Shown here: positions 17,104 to 24,900 of the stretch, one piece after another
Numbering within the stretch: the first letter of the stretch is position 1
Layout: every line of letters starts with the position of its first letter
Assembly (NCBI RefSeq): GCF_001561995.1
Contig: NZ_LLWC01000022.1
Span: 434,001 to 498,000 of the forward strand
DNA from: Polycladidibacter hongkongensis
GTDB lineage: Bacteria; Pseudomonadota; Alphaproteobacteria; Rhizobiales; Stappiaceae
DNA: 64,000 nucleotides
Reading direction: 5' to 3'
The notes under the pieces: generated by a model
The model's database searches: none
The model's input: only the letters and a program-made list of their open reading frames with translations
Told to the model about the DNA's origin: nothing
Made by a program: the position numbers and the translations under genes

Positions 17104-18122
17104 TGTCAGCGTACTACAACGAGATAGACAAACAAGCCGCTCAATGGCTTCGAGAACTAATAGCGTGGGGGCTTATTGCGGATGGGGAAGTTGACGAGCG
17201 AAGCATTTCTGATGTCACACCGACTGACCTCAGAGGATTCACACAGTGCCATTTCTTTGCGGGAATCGGCGTGTGGTCATACGCGCTCAGACAGGCGGGG
17301 TGGCTTGATGAAGCCCCAGTCTGGACCGGCTCCTGCCCCTGCCAGCCTTTCAGCACGGCAGGCCGAAAGCGCGGGGTTGCTGACGAGCGGCACCTATGGC
17401 CGCACTGGCAGCACCTCATCAGACAGTGCAGACCTGCAGTCGTGTTTGGAGAGCAAGTTGCGAGCCAAGACGGCCTCGGTTGGTTCGATACTGTACAAGC
17501 TGACATGGAAGGAGAGGGTTACGCCATCGGGGTTGCGGATTTGTGCGCTGCGGGCGTCGGTGCCCCGCACATCAGGCAGCGTCTCTACTTCGCAGCGCAA
17601 AGGCTGGCCGACCCCTCAACTGAGCGATGCTTCAGGGGGGGGGCAGCTGGCAAGAGCACTACACACCAAGAGGTCCAACAACCTAAACGACTTTGCCCAA
17701 CTGGCAGGGTGGCCGACAGCTTCCGCGCGGGACCACAAAGGTGGGTACTCGGGCGGCAGAATGAGGAAAGGAAAACTGTCAACGGATACGCTGGACGTCG
17801 CCGTACAACTGGCAGGGTGGCCGACAGCAACGCAAGTGGACGGGACGAAGGCCTGCAACAGGCACCGGGAGGACAGGCAAAACGGAGTGGGTGCGGTCGC
17901 CTCAATAACCACGCCGATACGTATGACCAACACTGGCAAGATGTTGACTGGCTGTTCTGCAGAGATGGCAAGTGGCGGCCAGTTGAGGCCGGGACACACC
18001 CGCTGGCTCATAGGGCTCCCGCCCGAATGGGACGTCTGCGGGGTTATGGCAATGCTATCGTCGCGCAAACGGCGCGAATCTTCATAGAGGCCTTTCGCGA
18101 ATCTAGGGGGCTGGATGCCTGA
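17103..18122 (+). CDS. DNA (cytosine-5) methyltransferase (dual-coding locus, frame A)
   Basis: 339 residues with the m5C methyltransferase motifs in order: FAGIG (52-56, SAM binding), PCQPFS with catalytic C80, GEQV (116-119, in place of ENV), RQRLYF (158-163) and GYGNAIVAQ (314-322). The stretch between motif VIII and the C-terminus (about 165-300) is the variable target-recognition region and carries a repeated TGRVADS. Modifies phage or host DNA, probably against restriction. Almost the whole gene is overlapped by a long second frame, described separately. Confidence 0.88.
   Translation: MSAYYNEIDKQAAQWLRELIAWGLIADGEVDERSISDVTPTDLRGFTQCHFFAGIGVWSYALRQAGWLDEAPVWTGSCPCQPFSTAGRKRGVADERHLWPHWQHLIRQCRPAVVFGEQVASQDGLGWFDTVQADMEGEGYAIGVADLCAAGVGAPHIRQRLYFAAQRLADPSTERCFRGGAAGKSTTHQEVQQPKRLCPTGRVADSFRAGPQRWVLGRQNEERKTVNGYAGRRRTTGRVADSNASGRDEGLQQAPGGQAKRSGCGRLNNHADTYDQHWQDVDWLFCRDGKWRPVEAGTHPLAHRAPARMGRLRGYGNAIVAQTARIFIEAFRESRGLDA
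17176..18087 (+). CDS. Overlapping +1-frame protein within the cytosine methyltransferase gene
   Basis: 303 codons open inside the methyltransferase gene. It is not a random shadow: it has the layout of a phage protein family I recognise from memory, often annotated as a methyltransferase or hypothetical. Core SLSARQAESAGLLTSGTYGR (57-76) and LYKLTWKERVTPSGL (106-120), three GWPT(P/A) repeats (143, 178, 214) and a C-terminal TRWLIGLPPEWD segment. An internal ATG at 17308 after GGGGTGG could be the true start. Function unknown; whether it is translated is untested. Confidence 0.5.
   Translation: MRMGKLTSEAFLMSHRLTSEDSHSAISLRESACGHTRSDRRGGLMKPQSGPAPAPASLSARQAESAGLLTSGTYGRTGSTSSDSADLQSCLESKLRAKTASVGSILYKLTWKERVTPSGLRICALRASVPRTSGSVSTSQRKGWPTPQLSDASGGGQLARALHTKRSNNLNDFAQLAGWPTASARDHKGGYSGGRMRKGKLSTDTLDVAVQLAGWPTATQVDGTKACNRHREDRQNGVGAVASITTPIRMTNTGKMLTGCSAEMASGGQLRPGHTRWLIGLPPEWDVCGVMAMLSSRKRRESS
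17698..17828 (+). repeat. 23-bp direct repeat inside the dual-coding region
   Basis: An identical 23-bp sequence starting CAACTGGCAGGGTGG occurs at 17698-17720 and 17806-17828, 108 bp (36 codons) apart, so both frames repeat in phase: frame A reads TGRVADS and frame B reads QLAGWPTA at each copy. Confidence 0.85.
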
Positions 18123-20373
18123 CATAATTGAGATCGACTATGAAACCCGCTCCCCGCTGAAGCTTCGCGACGTCGGGGCCTACAAGTATTTTGACAGCCC
18201 CTATACGCAAGTGATGATGGCGAGTTACCAAGTCAACGATAGCGGCGAGATAAAACGATGGTCAATCGGCGACCCCTGCCCCGCAGACATAAAGGAGCTT
18301 TTCCCCGCCCCCTCTACAATTATTTTCGCCCACAACGCCGCGTTCGAACGTCTCGCCACATGCAAAGTTATGTCGGTTCGCCACGGCTGGCCCGCCCCCC
18401 GATTGGAGCAGTACCGCGACACAGCTGCCATGGCTGCAGCTCAGTCATTACCACGTAAACTGGAGGAGTTAGCTAAAGCTCTCGCGCTGCCTGTCCAAAA
18501 GGATATGGACGGGAACAAACTCATGCAGAAATTGTCCAAACCACGGAAGATATGGACACCTGAAGATAGGAGCCACAAACGTTTCCCCCCGCCAGCGGTT
18601 TTGCGAGAGAACCCATTGCAGTACACCGATACGGAGGATGGGCGGGTGATTGAGTGGTGGGCTGACGCGCAGGATATCGAGCGGGAGCATTTCTACTGCG
18701 ATCGAGACGTTGAAACGCAACAAGCCGTACGCCATGCCCTTGTTGATCTGCCCCGCAGCGAATGGGAGACGTACTGGCTCACCGAACGAATGAATGATGC
18801 TGGCGTACCAATCAGCCGCGAGCTTTCCTCAGCGCTGCAGCAGCAGGTCGAACATGCGCGAGAAGAATTAGATCAAGAATGCCGTAGCTTAACCGGCGGT
18901 CAGGTGACCACACTTTTACAGCGAGACAGGATACGTAACACGCTGGAACGCGATTTCGGGCTATCCTTACCAGATCTTCAAGCCGCCACACTGGAGAAAG
19001 CTCTGAACCGGAGCGATATCTCCGTTCAAGCGAGGCGCTTAATAGAATTAAGGCTCGAGGCTGGGAAAGCCTCAACTGCAAAGCTGAGAAAGATCGACCA
19101 AGCTATCTGTTCTAGTGGCTGCATTCACGGCGTGCATGTCTATCACGGCGCGAGCACAGGTCGCTGGTCTGGCAGACTGTTGCAAACTCAAAACATGCCG
19201 AGGGGCACCGGAACCGTGCCGGATCCAGTGAGCGCCGTGCCTACCATGCTGGTTGCTAGCCCGGCGACCATTCGCATGGTCTACGGCCCACCGATAGCCG
19301 CAGCTTCCGACTGCCTCCGCGCTGTCATTACCGCGCCTAAAGGCAGCGAGCTATTCGCCGCCGATTTCGCGTCCATCGAAGGGCGGGTTATTGCGTGGCT
19401 AGCAGGTGAGAGCTGGAAAATCGAGGCGTACGAGCTGGCGGATGTGGGCAAGGGCCCTGGGCTTTATGAAGTCGCCGCTGGCGGCATCTACGGCGTTGAC
19501 CCCGCCTCAATAGGCAAGAAGGACAAGAGGAGACAGGTAGGTAAGGTTGCCGATCTAGCGTTAGGCTTCGAGGGTGGCGTGATGGCGCTGTTCGAGATGG
19601 CCGAAGCCTACCACCTAGACATGGCCGAAGCCTACGAAAGCCTGCAGGCCGCGGTTGACGAAGGTGTTTGGGTGAAAGCCGAGAAATCATACTGCAAAAA
19701 GAAGTTAGCCTACGAGGAGAAGTACTCCGAACTCGCACCTCGCCACGGTAAAGACAAAGCAAAGGAGGCCGCCTCTAAGCTGGCATACGGGGTGGACGTT
19801 CTGCCAAGGGAAGCCTGGATAGCTTCCGAAGTTACCAAACAGCAATGGCGCGCTAAGCACCCCATGGTTCGTAAACTGTGGCAAGGGCTTGTCGACGCCG
19901 CAATACAGGCAACGCTATTCCCAGGTACAAGCCGCAGCTACGGCGGTGTTTCATACCTCGTTAAACTAGGTTTCCTTTGGTGCCGCCTGCCTTCAAAACG
20001 TTGTCTGGCCTACGGGGCGCCGCGCGTAAAAACAACTAAAACGCCCTGGGGCACGGACACCTACTCACTCTCTGGCATGACGCTAGACAGCAAGACCGGA
20101 AGGTGGTTGCGCAAGTCCCTGTACGGCGGGTTGTTGACAGAAAACGTTGTGCAGGCAATCGCTCGAGATCTGATGGCGCAGGGTTTGAAAGCGACAGAGG
20201 CTGCAGGTTACCGCAATATCATGACAGTTCACGACGAAGGCGTTGCTCTAGTGCCGGACGGCTTCGGCTCCTTGGAAGAGTACTGCCGCCTATTGGCCTC
20301 AAAACCACCTTGGGCAACCGGCATCCCCCTACGCGCCGAAGGCTATCGCTCGAGGCACTACAAGAAAGACTAA
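18115..20373 (+). CDS. Phage DNA polymerase, family A (Pol I-like)
   Basis: 752 residues. N-terminal 3'-5' exonuclease-like domain beginning IEIDYETRSPL, then polymerase motifs: motif A region LFAADFASIEGRVIAWLAGE (about 413-432), a motif B-like helix region in the middle, and motif C MTVHDEG (about 703-709). Main replicative enzyme of the phage. It overlaps the methyltransferase gene by 8 bases. Confidence 0.93.
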   Translation: MPDIIEIDYETRSPLKLRDVGAYKYFDSPYTQVMMASYQVNDSGEIKRWSIGDPCPADIKELFPAPSTIIFAHNAAFERLATCKVMSVRHGWPAPRLEQYRDTAAMAAAQSLPRKLEELAKALALPVQKDMDGNKLMQKLSKPRKIWTPEDRSHKRFPPPAVLRENPLQYTDTEDGRVIEWWADAQDIEREHFYCDRDVETQQAVRHALVDLPRSEWETYWLTERMNDAGVPISRELSSALQQQVEHAREELDQECRSLTGGQVTTLLQRDRIRNTLERDFGLSLPDLQAATLEKALNRSDISVQARRLIELRLEAGKASTAKLRKIDQAICSSGCIHGVHVYHGASTGRWSGRLLQTQNMPRGTGTVPDPVSAVPTMLVASPATIRMVYGPPIAAASDCLRAVITAPKGSELFAADFASIEGRVIAWLAGESWKIEAYELADVGKGPGLYEVAAGGIYGVDPASIGKKDKRRQVGKVADLALGFEGGVMALFEMAEAYHLDMAEAYESLQAAVDEGVWVKAEKSYCKKKLAYEEKYSELAPRHGKDKAKEAASKLAYGVDVLPREAWIASEVTKQQWRAKHPMVRKLWQGLVDAAIQATLFPGTSRSYGGVSYLVKLGFLWCRLPSKRCLAYGAPRVKTTKTPWGTDTYSLSGMTLDSKTGRWLRKSLYGGLLTENVVQAIARDLMAQGLKATEAAGYRNIMTVHDEGVALVPDGFGSLEEYCRLLASKPPWATGIPLRAEGYRSRHYKKD

Positions 20374-20400
20374 TTCCGATCGGGATAGGAAAGGTAAACC

Positions 20401-20598
20401 ATGCGCAAAAACCCACCACAGCACACTCAGGTGCGCACATTGAGGCTCAATGAGAAGTTAGACCAGGAGATAATGCGCCTCGCGCAGCACTACGGATTCA
20501 CGGAGTTTTCGCCATTTATGCGTTTCTTAATGCTCGATGCGCTCCGCCGCCATCGCTCTTCGGAGGAGAAGGGAGGTCGACGCTGTGACGATCGATGA
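20401..20598 (+). CDS. Small basic protein, possibly ribbon-helix-helix
   Basis: 65 residues; GGATAGGAAAGG before the ATG. VRTLRLNEKLDQEIMRLAQHYGF followed by a helical FMRFLMLDALRRH resembles a MetJ/Arc-type ribbon-helix-helix DNA-binding fold. Could be a small regulator; function not established. Confidence 0.55.
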   Translation: MRKNPPQHTQVRTLRLNEKLDQEIMRLAQHYGFTEFSPFMRFLMLDALRRHRSSEEKGGRRCDDR

Positions 20599-20791
20599 GC
20601 TCCGCATCGCCCTCCGCGAGGAAAGCGGGGGTCGCGTAAGCATCAATGTTTTCTCGTTTTCGAACGGTGCCCGTGTGGTTTTAACTTTAAAGTTCGAAGG
20701 CGGGAAGGAGCTCCAATTCGAAGGTGAGAGCTTCGAGGAGTGCCGGCAGCAGCTTTTTGCGAAAAGAAGCGCGCCGAGCGTGTTTGATTAA
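20585..20791 (+). CDS. Small hypothetical phage protein
   Basis: 68 residues from a GTG at 20585 with GGGAGGT upstream. This start is better than an earlier in-frame ATG at 20537, which lies deep in the preceding gene. Beta-rich, with VSINVFSFSNGARVVLTLKFEGGKE unrecognised. Ends APSVFD, one of the shared C-terminal tails. Overlaps the preceding stop by 14 bases. Confidence 0.65.
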   Translation: MTIDELRIALREESGGRVSINVFSFSNGARVVLTLKFEGGKELQFEGESFEECRQQLFAKRSAPSVFD

Positions 20792-20825
20792 GCAGCGTAA
20801 AGATCTGTGCTAGAGGCAAGTCGAA

Positions 20826-23102
20826 ATGACAACAACGAACCAAACAGATAATGCCTTTCAAAGGTTCTGGGAGGCGGGCTACACGCGACTGTGTCCGATC
20901 ATCCCGCCTGGAGCACCTCTCGACCCTGAAAGCGCAGCGGCGAAACGTCTAGCGAGCCACCCAGACAAAGACCCACGCGGCAAAGCACCCGGCGTCCCTG
21001 GAGTAGACGGCCTCTGGAAGGGTTTGGACTTTGTGCACACCGAGAGCACTGAGTTTTCAGTGGCCAAATGGCACGAGGACGGAGCTGGCGTTGGCATAAA
21101 AACCGGAGACGGGTTGATTGCTGTCGATATAGACACCACCGACCCCTCAAAAGCAGCTCAGCTAACAAAGGCGGCCATTCAGATACTAGGTGAAGCCCCT
21201 GCACGCATAGGAAGGGCCCCTAAAACCCTATTGCTGTACCGCGTGGCGGAAAGCATCCCCTACGAAAAGGTCACGTTCTCGACAGAGACAGAGGACCGCG
21301 CTCTTGTGGAGATATTAAGCGAGGGCAGGCAGTTCGTCGCTCACGGGGTGCACCCAACGACTTCCCGCCCCTATCACTGGCCGGAGGGCGTTCCGCAGTA
21401 TGACGAACTGCCGACGACAGATGCTGAAGCTTTGGAGGCTTACTTAGCGTGGGTAGAGCAAAACAGCGATGCCCCCAGGCGTTTCTCCGGCGGTAGTATA
21501 GATAGATCGGAGATTGACCAGAGCACCCTCGTCGGGGATAGGGATTTAATCACACAAGCTCTGGCTCGGCTGCCAAATACCACGGCCACCTTCCCGACAA
21601 GAGATGACTACTTGCGGGTCGGCTACGCCGTAAAGGCTGCCTTTGGCCCTGAACTGGAGCAGGAAGCTTTCTCCGCCTTTTTCGATTGGTGCTCTAGATG
21701 GGATGGCGGTGTAAACGACCACAATGAGGTTTTATCCGATTGGAACCGAATGAAGCCGCCTTACATGGTAGGCTCATCTTGGCTGTATAAGCAAGCTGAA
21801 GACCTCGGCGGTTGGCGGGGTAGAGTAGAATCTATCTTTAACGATTTAGGCGAACGCCCCGCTGCCGAAACAGACCCATTTGATTGGATTAGACCTGAAA
21901 TAGACGAAGGCCCCGCTGCCGAACCAATAAAACCGCACCGCCTATCTCTGGGTGACCTGGCAGAAATCCCGCCTCGGCAGTGGCTATACGGCAGCAAAAT
22001 CTCGCGCGGATACACAACAATCCTATCATCCCCTGGAGGGGTCGGGAAGACAGCCCTCGCAACCGTGCTAGCCGTTTCCTGCGCGGCAGGGAGTGAGTTG
22101 ATCGGCGACACTCCGGTTCACCCCCTCAAGGTGTGGATGTACAATCTGGAGGACGACCTGACCGAGATCAAAAGGCGGCTGAAAGCGGCACTGTTGTTTT
22201 ACGGCTTAGGTGACGATGTCCTTGCCAACATACTAGTCCTCTCGGGACGTGACCGAAGACTGAGCTTACTGAAGCAGGATAACAAAGGATCATTGACCGA
22301 GCTACCCGATGCGGATCTCTTAAAAGCGAGTATAATAGATAACGGAGTTGACCTGCTCGTGGTCGATCCGTTCGCAAGGTCACACCAAGTCAACGAGAAT
22401 GACACATCCGCACAAGACGAGCTTATGAGGATCTACGCTCAGGTCGCACACGAAGCGTCCTGTGGTGTACTCCTGCTGCACCACTTCAATAAGCAAGGGG
22501 AAGCTGGTGATATGAACGCGGTGCGCGGCAGCAGCGCCCTCACAGCAGGCGCACGCTCGGTCCTGACAGTCGCCCCTATGCCTGAAGACGACGCGAAAGC
22601 TCTGGGCATCGAAGTCTCTCAGCGTCGCAGATACATCCGCATTGATGATGCTAAAAACAACATGTCCCCTCCCGCTCGTAGCGCAGAGTGGCTATTCCTA
22701 GACAGTTTTGATCTGGAGAACGGAACAGAAATATACCCGCAGGGCGATAGCGTCCAGGTCGCGACGGCGTGGACACCGCCGGGGCCGGGGGACGGAATGA
22801 CCCGCAGCGACGAGGAGGCGGCGCTAGCAGTGCTCGATGAAGGGCTGGCGGGTGAGAGGTTTTCCGCCAAACCATCAGCTAAAACGAGATGGGCTGGCGA
22901 TATGCTGATGGAGCGTTTCGGTCGCAGCCGCGTACAGGCAGTAGGTCTGTTGAATAAATGGTTGAAGCTCAATTACATAGAGGAACGCAGCTACCGCTCA
23001 CCAACCTACCGCCGGTCAACTCAAGGCATCTTTGTCAACTTCTCGAGCTTCGCATCAGAGGTGTTTGAAGATCTGGGTGACGGCGGGAGTGTGTTGAACT
23101 AG
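20826..23102 (+). CDS. Primase-polymerase/helicase fusion
   Basis: 758 residues. The N-terminal bifunctional primase/polymerase domain (about 10-200) contains VGIKTGDGLIAVDIDT, with metal-binding aspartates. Residues about 390-640 are a RepA/AAA_25-type hexameric helicase: Walker A SSPGGVGKT (about 399-407), Walker B LLVVDPFARSH and a GVLLLHHFNK sensor strand. A short C-terminal winged-helix-like part follows. Ends GGSVLN, a variant of the shared tail. Starts phage DNA synthesis with the polymerase. Confidence 0.88.
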   Translation: MTTTNQTDNAFQRFWEAGYTRLCPIIPPGAPLDPESAAAKRLASHPDKDPRGKAPGVPGVDGLWKGLDFVHTESTEFSVAKWHEDGAGVGIKTGDGLIAVDIDTTDPSKAAQLTKAAIQILGEAPARIGRAPKTLLLYRVAESIPYEKVTFSTETEDRALVEILSEGRQFVAHGVHPTTSRPYHWPEGVPQYDELPTTDAEALEAYLAWVEQNSDAPRRFSGGSIDRSEIDQSTLVGDRDLITQALARLPNTTATFPTRDDYLRVGYAVKAAFGPELEQEAFSAFFDWCSRWDGGVNDHNEVLSDWNRMKPPYMVGSSWLYKQAEDLGGWRGRVESIFNDLGERPAAETDPFDWIRPEIDEGPAAEPIKPHRLSLGDLAEIPPRQWLYGSKISRGYTTILSSPGGVGKTALATVLAVSCAAGSELIGDTPVHPLKVWMYNLEDDLTEIKRRLKAALLFYGLGDDVLANILVLSGRDRRLSLLKQDNKGSLTELPDADLLKASIIDNGVDLLVVDPFARSHQVNENDTSAQDELMRIYAQVAHEASCGVLLLHHFNKQGEAGDMNAVRGSSALTAGARSVLTVAPMPEDDAKALGIEVSQRRRYIRIDDAKNNMSPPARSAEWLFLDSFDLENGTEIYPQGDSVQVATAWTPPGPGDGMTRSDEEAALAVLDEGLAGERFSAKPSAKTRWAGDMLMERFGRSRVQAVGLLNKWLKLNYIEERSYRSPTYRRSTQGIFVNFSSFASEVFEDLGDGGSVLN

Positions 23103-23164
23103 GCTCGAACTTACAGGTTGTGCATTCACACAAAGAGAGTATACCAGCGGCCAAGGAGATATCA

Positions 23165-23761
23165 ATGGACCCCACGTATAACTTAAATGGTGCTTTCAAA
23201 CCTACAGTGAAAAGAAACGCAGACCTTGCCGGAGCGGATTTTTTCCCAACGCCTCCTTGGGCAACGCATGCTCTTATGGAAAATGAACCTTTTGTCGGAG
23301 ATACGTGGGAATGCGCGTGCGGCGACGGGGCCATGGCGGGAGTTATCGAAAAGTACTCCAAACGCGTCATCAGTTCTGACCTCTACGATAGAGGTTTCGG
23401 AGACGCAGGCATTGATTTTCTACAAGCCGAAAGTAAGCGACCTAACATAGTCACCAACCCCCCGTACAATGCAGCACAGGGCTTTGTAGAAAAAGCGGCT
23501 GAGCTCGCAGAAAACAAATTTGCACTGCTGCTGCGTCTTGCTTTTTTAGAAGGGGCGGGGCGGGCGAAAACGATTTTCACAACAACCCCGCCAAGTCGCG
23601 TATGGGTGTTCAGCGAACGCATCACGTTTTACCCGAAAGGGGCGCGACGGGCAGGCTCAGGGACAACAGCATACGCGTGGTTCGTCTGGGACAAGTCTCA
23701 CCAAGGCGGTACAGAGCTAAAATGGCTGCAGCCCGGTTACAGAAAAAAGTACGCGGGATGA
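23165..23761 (+). CDS. DNA methyltransferase-like protein with NPPY motif
   Basis: 198 residues from the ATG at 23165, preceded by AAGGAG; an upstream ATG at 23120 lacks this. CACGDGAMAG (51-60) is a degenerate SAM-binding loop and NPPY (98-101) is the catalytic motif of N6-adenine or N4-cytosine methyltransferases. Small and without a clear target-recognition domain. Last gene of the rightward early operon. Confidence 0.75.
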   Translation: MDPTYNLNGAFKPTVKRNADLAGADFFPTPPWATHALMENEPFVGDTWECACGDGAMAGVIEKYSKRVISSDLYDRGFGDAGIDFLQAESKRPNIVTNPPYNAAQGFVEKAAELAENKFALLLRLAFLEGAGRAKTIFTTTPPSRVWVFSERITFYPKGARRAGSGTTAYAWFVWDKSHQGGTELKWLQPGYRKKYAG

Positions 23762-23764
23762 TAG

Positions 23765-24079
23765 CTAGGAGATTTGTTTTTTGCCTAACTCAGTAATTCT
23801 CAAACTACTAGAGTTTGGAATATACTCTATCAAACCAAGAGCGATCGGGCTCCCCGGCTGCTCTCTATGCGACACCAAATTACGCACTTTCTGCGAGAAA
23901 TATGTGTCGTTGCGGTCCTGTAGGATTTGCGCGTCCACCCCGGCAGGGTGCAGCCTCTGTGCGAGCTGTCGCGTCAGCTGCCCTATCGTCAGGCATCCGT
24001 CCTTCGCACCCGCTAACAGCTCGAGGGTTGGTCTCACCAAATCGCTCTCGTGAATTCGGGAAATACTTTGCGATTTCAT
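23765..24079 (-). CDS. Small winged-helix-like phage protein
   Basis: 104 residues from the ATG at 24079 with GGAGA upstream; upstream codons of the same frame encode a hydrophobic stretch without an RBS and are likely spurious. RPTLELLAGAKDGCLTIGQL through ITELGKKQIS resembles the N-terminal winged helix of Mrr-type endonucleases, without a nuclease domain. Convergent with the methyltransferase gene (4-base gap) and separated from the late operon by about 110 bases. Confidence 0.55.
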   Translation of the reverse strand: MKSQSISRIHESDLVRPTLELLAGAKDGCLTIGQLTRQLAQRLHPAGVDAQILQDRNDTYFSQKVRNLVSHREQPGSPIALGLIEYIPNSSSLRITELGKKQIS

Positions 24080-24189
24080 AATAAAACGTCTCCACTTAGG
24101 TAACTTAATAATTCTCTCTAAAACTGCACTGCAAATATAGTAGTAAAAATAGATTACACAAGTACCGATCAAACAAGCACCAAACAACC

Positions 24190-24900
24190 TCAACTTAAAA
24201 GCTCAAATAACGCGGCTACCCTTCGCCGGCGATCGGCTTCGTCTTCTGTTTTAGTCCTGTGCCCGTGATGCGGGCCTGATTCAAACAAATCCGTCAGTCT
24301 CAAAGCATCGAGCTTGACCCTCGAGGGTATGACGTTCGTAAAAAGCCGGTCGTGCACCGGCGCTCCGCTCCGCGCACTTTCGCCTGCGACCGCCTGTTTA
24401 GAAGCCTTTCCCGCTACAGCGGGTAGTCTCGGTGGTTGATTAGACGCAGCCCCCCGATACTTGTTCTTCCAGATATCTGCAAAAGCCGCCGCAGTGTCGC
24501 CCTCCGCCCCTCCGTTCAGCGTTACAGCATCCGCCCCGACAACATCTGCAGCAAGCGCGTTCGGTCGGGTTAGCAGCTTCAGGGCGCCGCCCGCCCCCTG
24601 TTGGTGCCCTAGATACAACTCCCAGGGCTCGGGCACCCTCCCTAACCCCCTGGAAAGGGCGCGTCGAACATCAGTAAGATATGCCCCCGCACGATCAGAG
24701 TTCAGCCTCGGGTCGTATTTGTCGCCGCCGCCGTATTCGTCCCAAGTACTATCGATAAACTGAAAGAGCCCTCCGGCTGAACTGCTCTTGTTCTGGGCTC
24801 TCGGGTTAAGAGCGCTTTCGATCTCGCCAATGCGAACCATCGTGCGAGGGTCGATCCCGTGCGTATTGGCCGCTTCTGTGATGATATCGACGATATTCAT
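24190..24900 (-). CDS. Phage lytic transglycosylase (virion-associated)
   Basis: 236 residues. SLT/lysozyme-like fold at 10-110 with catalytic-type Glu in RIGEIESALNP and the FQFIDSTW segment; the rest is a disordered, basic tail. Last gene of the leftward structural operon, 4-base overlap (ATGA) with the 951-residue gene upstream. By position it corresponds to the transglycosylase part of T7 gp16, which helps the DNA through the cell wall at injection. Confidence 0.82.
   Translation of the reverse strand: MNIVDIITEAANTHGIDPRTMVRIGEIESALNPRAQNKSSSAGGLFQFIDSTWDEYGGGDKYDPRLNSDRAGAYLTDVRRALSRGLGRVPEPWELYLGHQQGAGGALKLLTRPNALAADVVGADAVTLNGGAEGDTAAAFADIWKNKYRGAASNQPPRLPAVAGKASKQAVAGESARSGAPVHDRLFTNVIPSRVKLDALRLTDLFESGPHHGHRTKTEDEADRRRRVAALFELLS

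Noticed and set aside
16970-18125. Antisense frames opposite the dual-coding methyltransferase
   Set aside because: Unlike the +1 frame, they show no family-like motifs and are explained by composition.
24080-24193. Hydrophobic N-terminal extension of the winged-helix-like gene
   Set aside because: No ribosome site at the upstream ATG; the ATG at 24079 has GGAGA and begins the recognisable domain.
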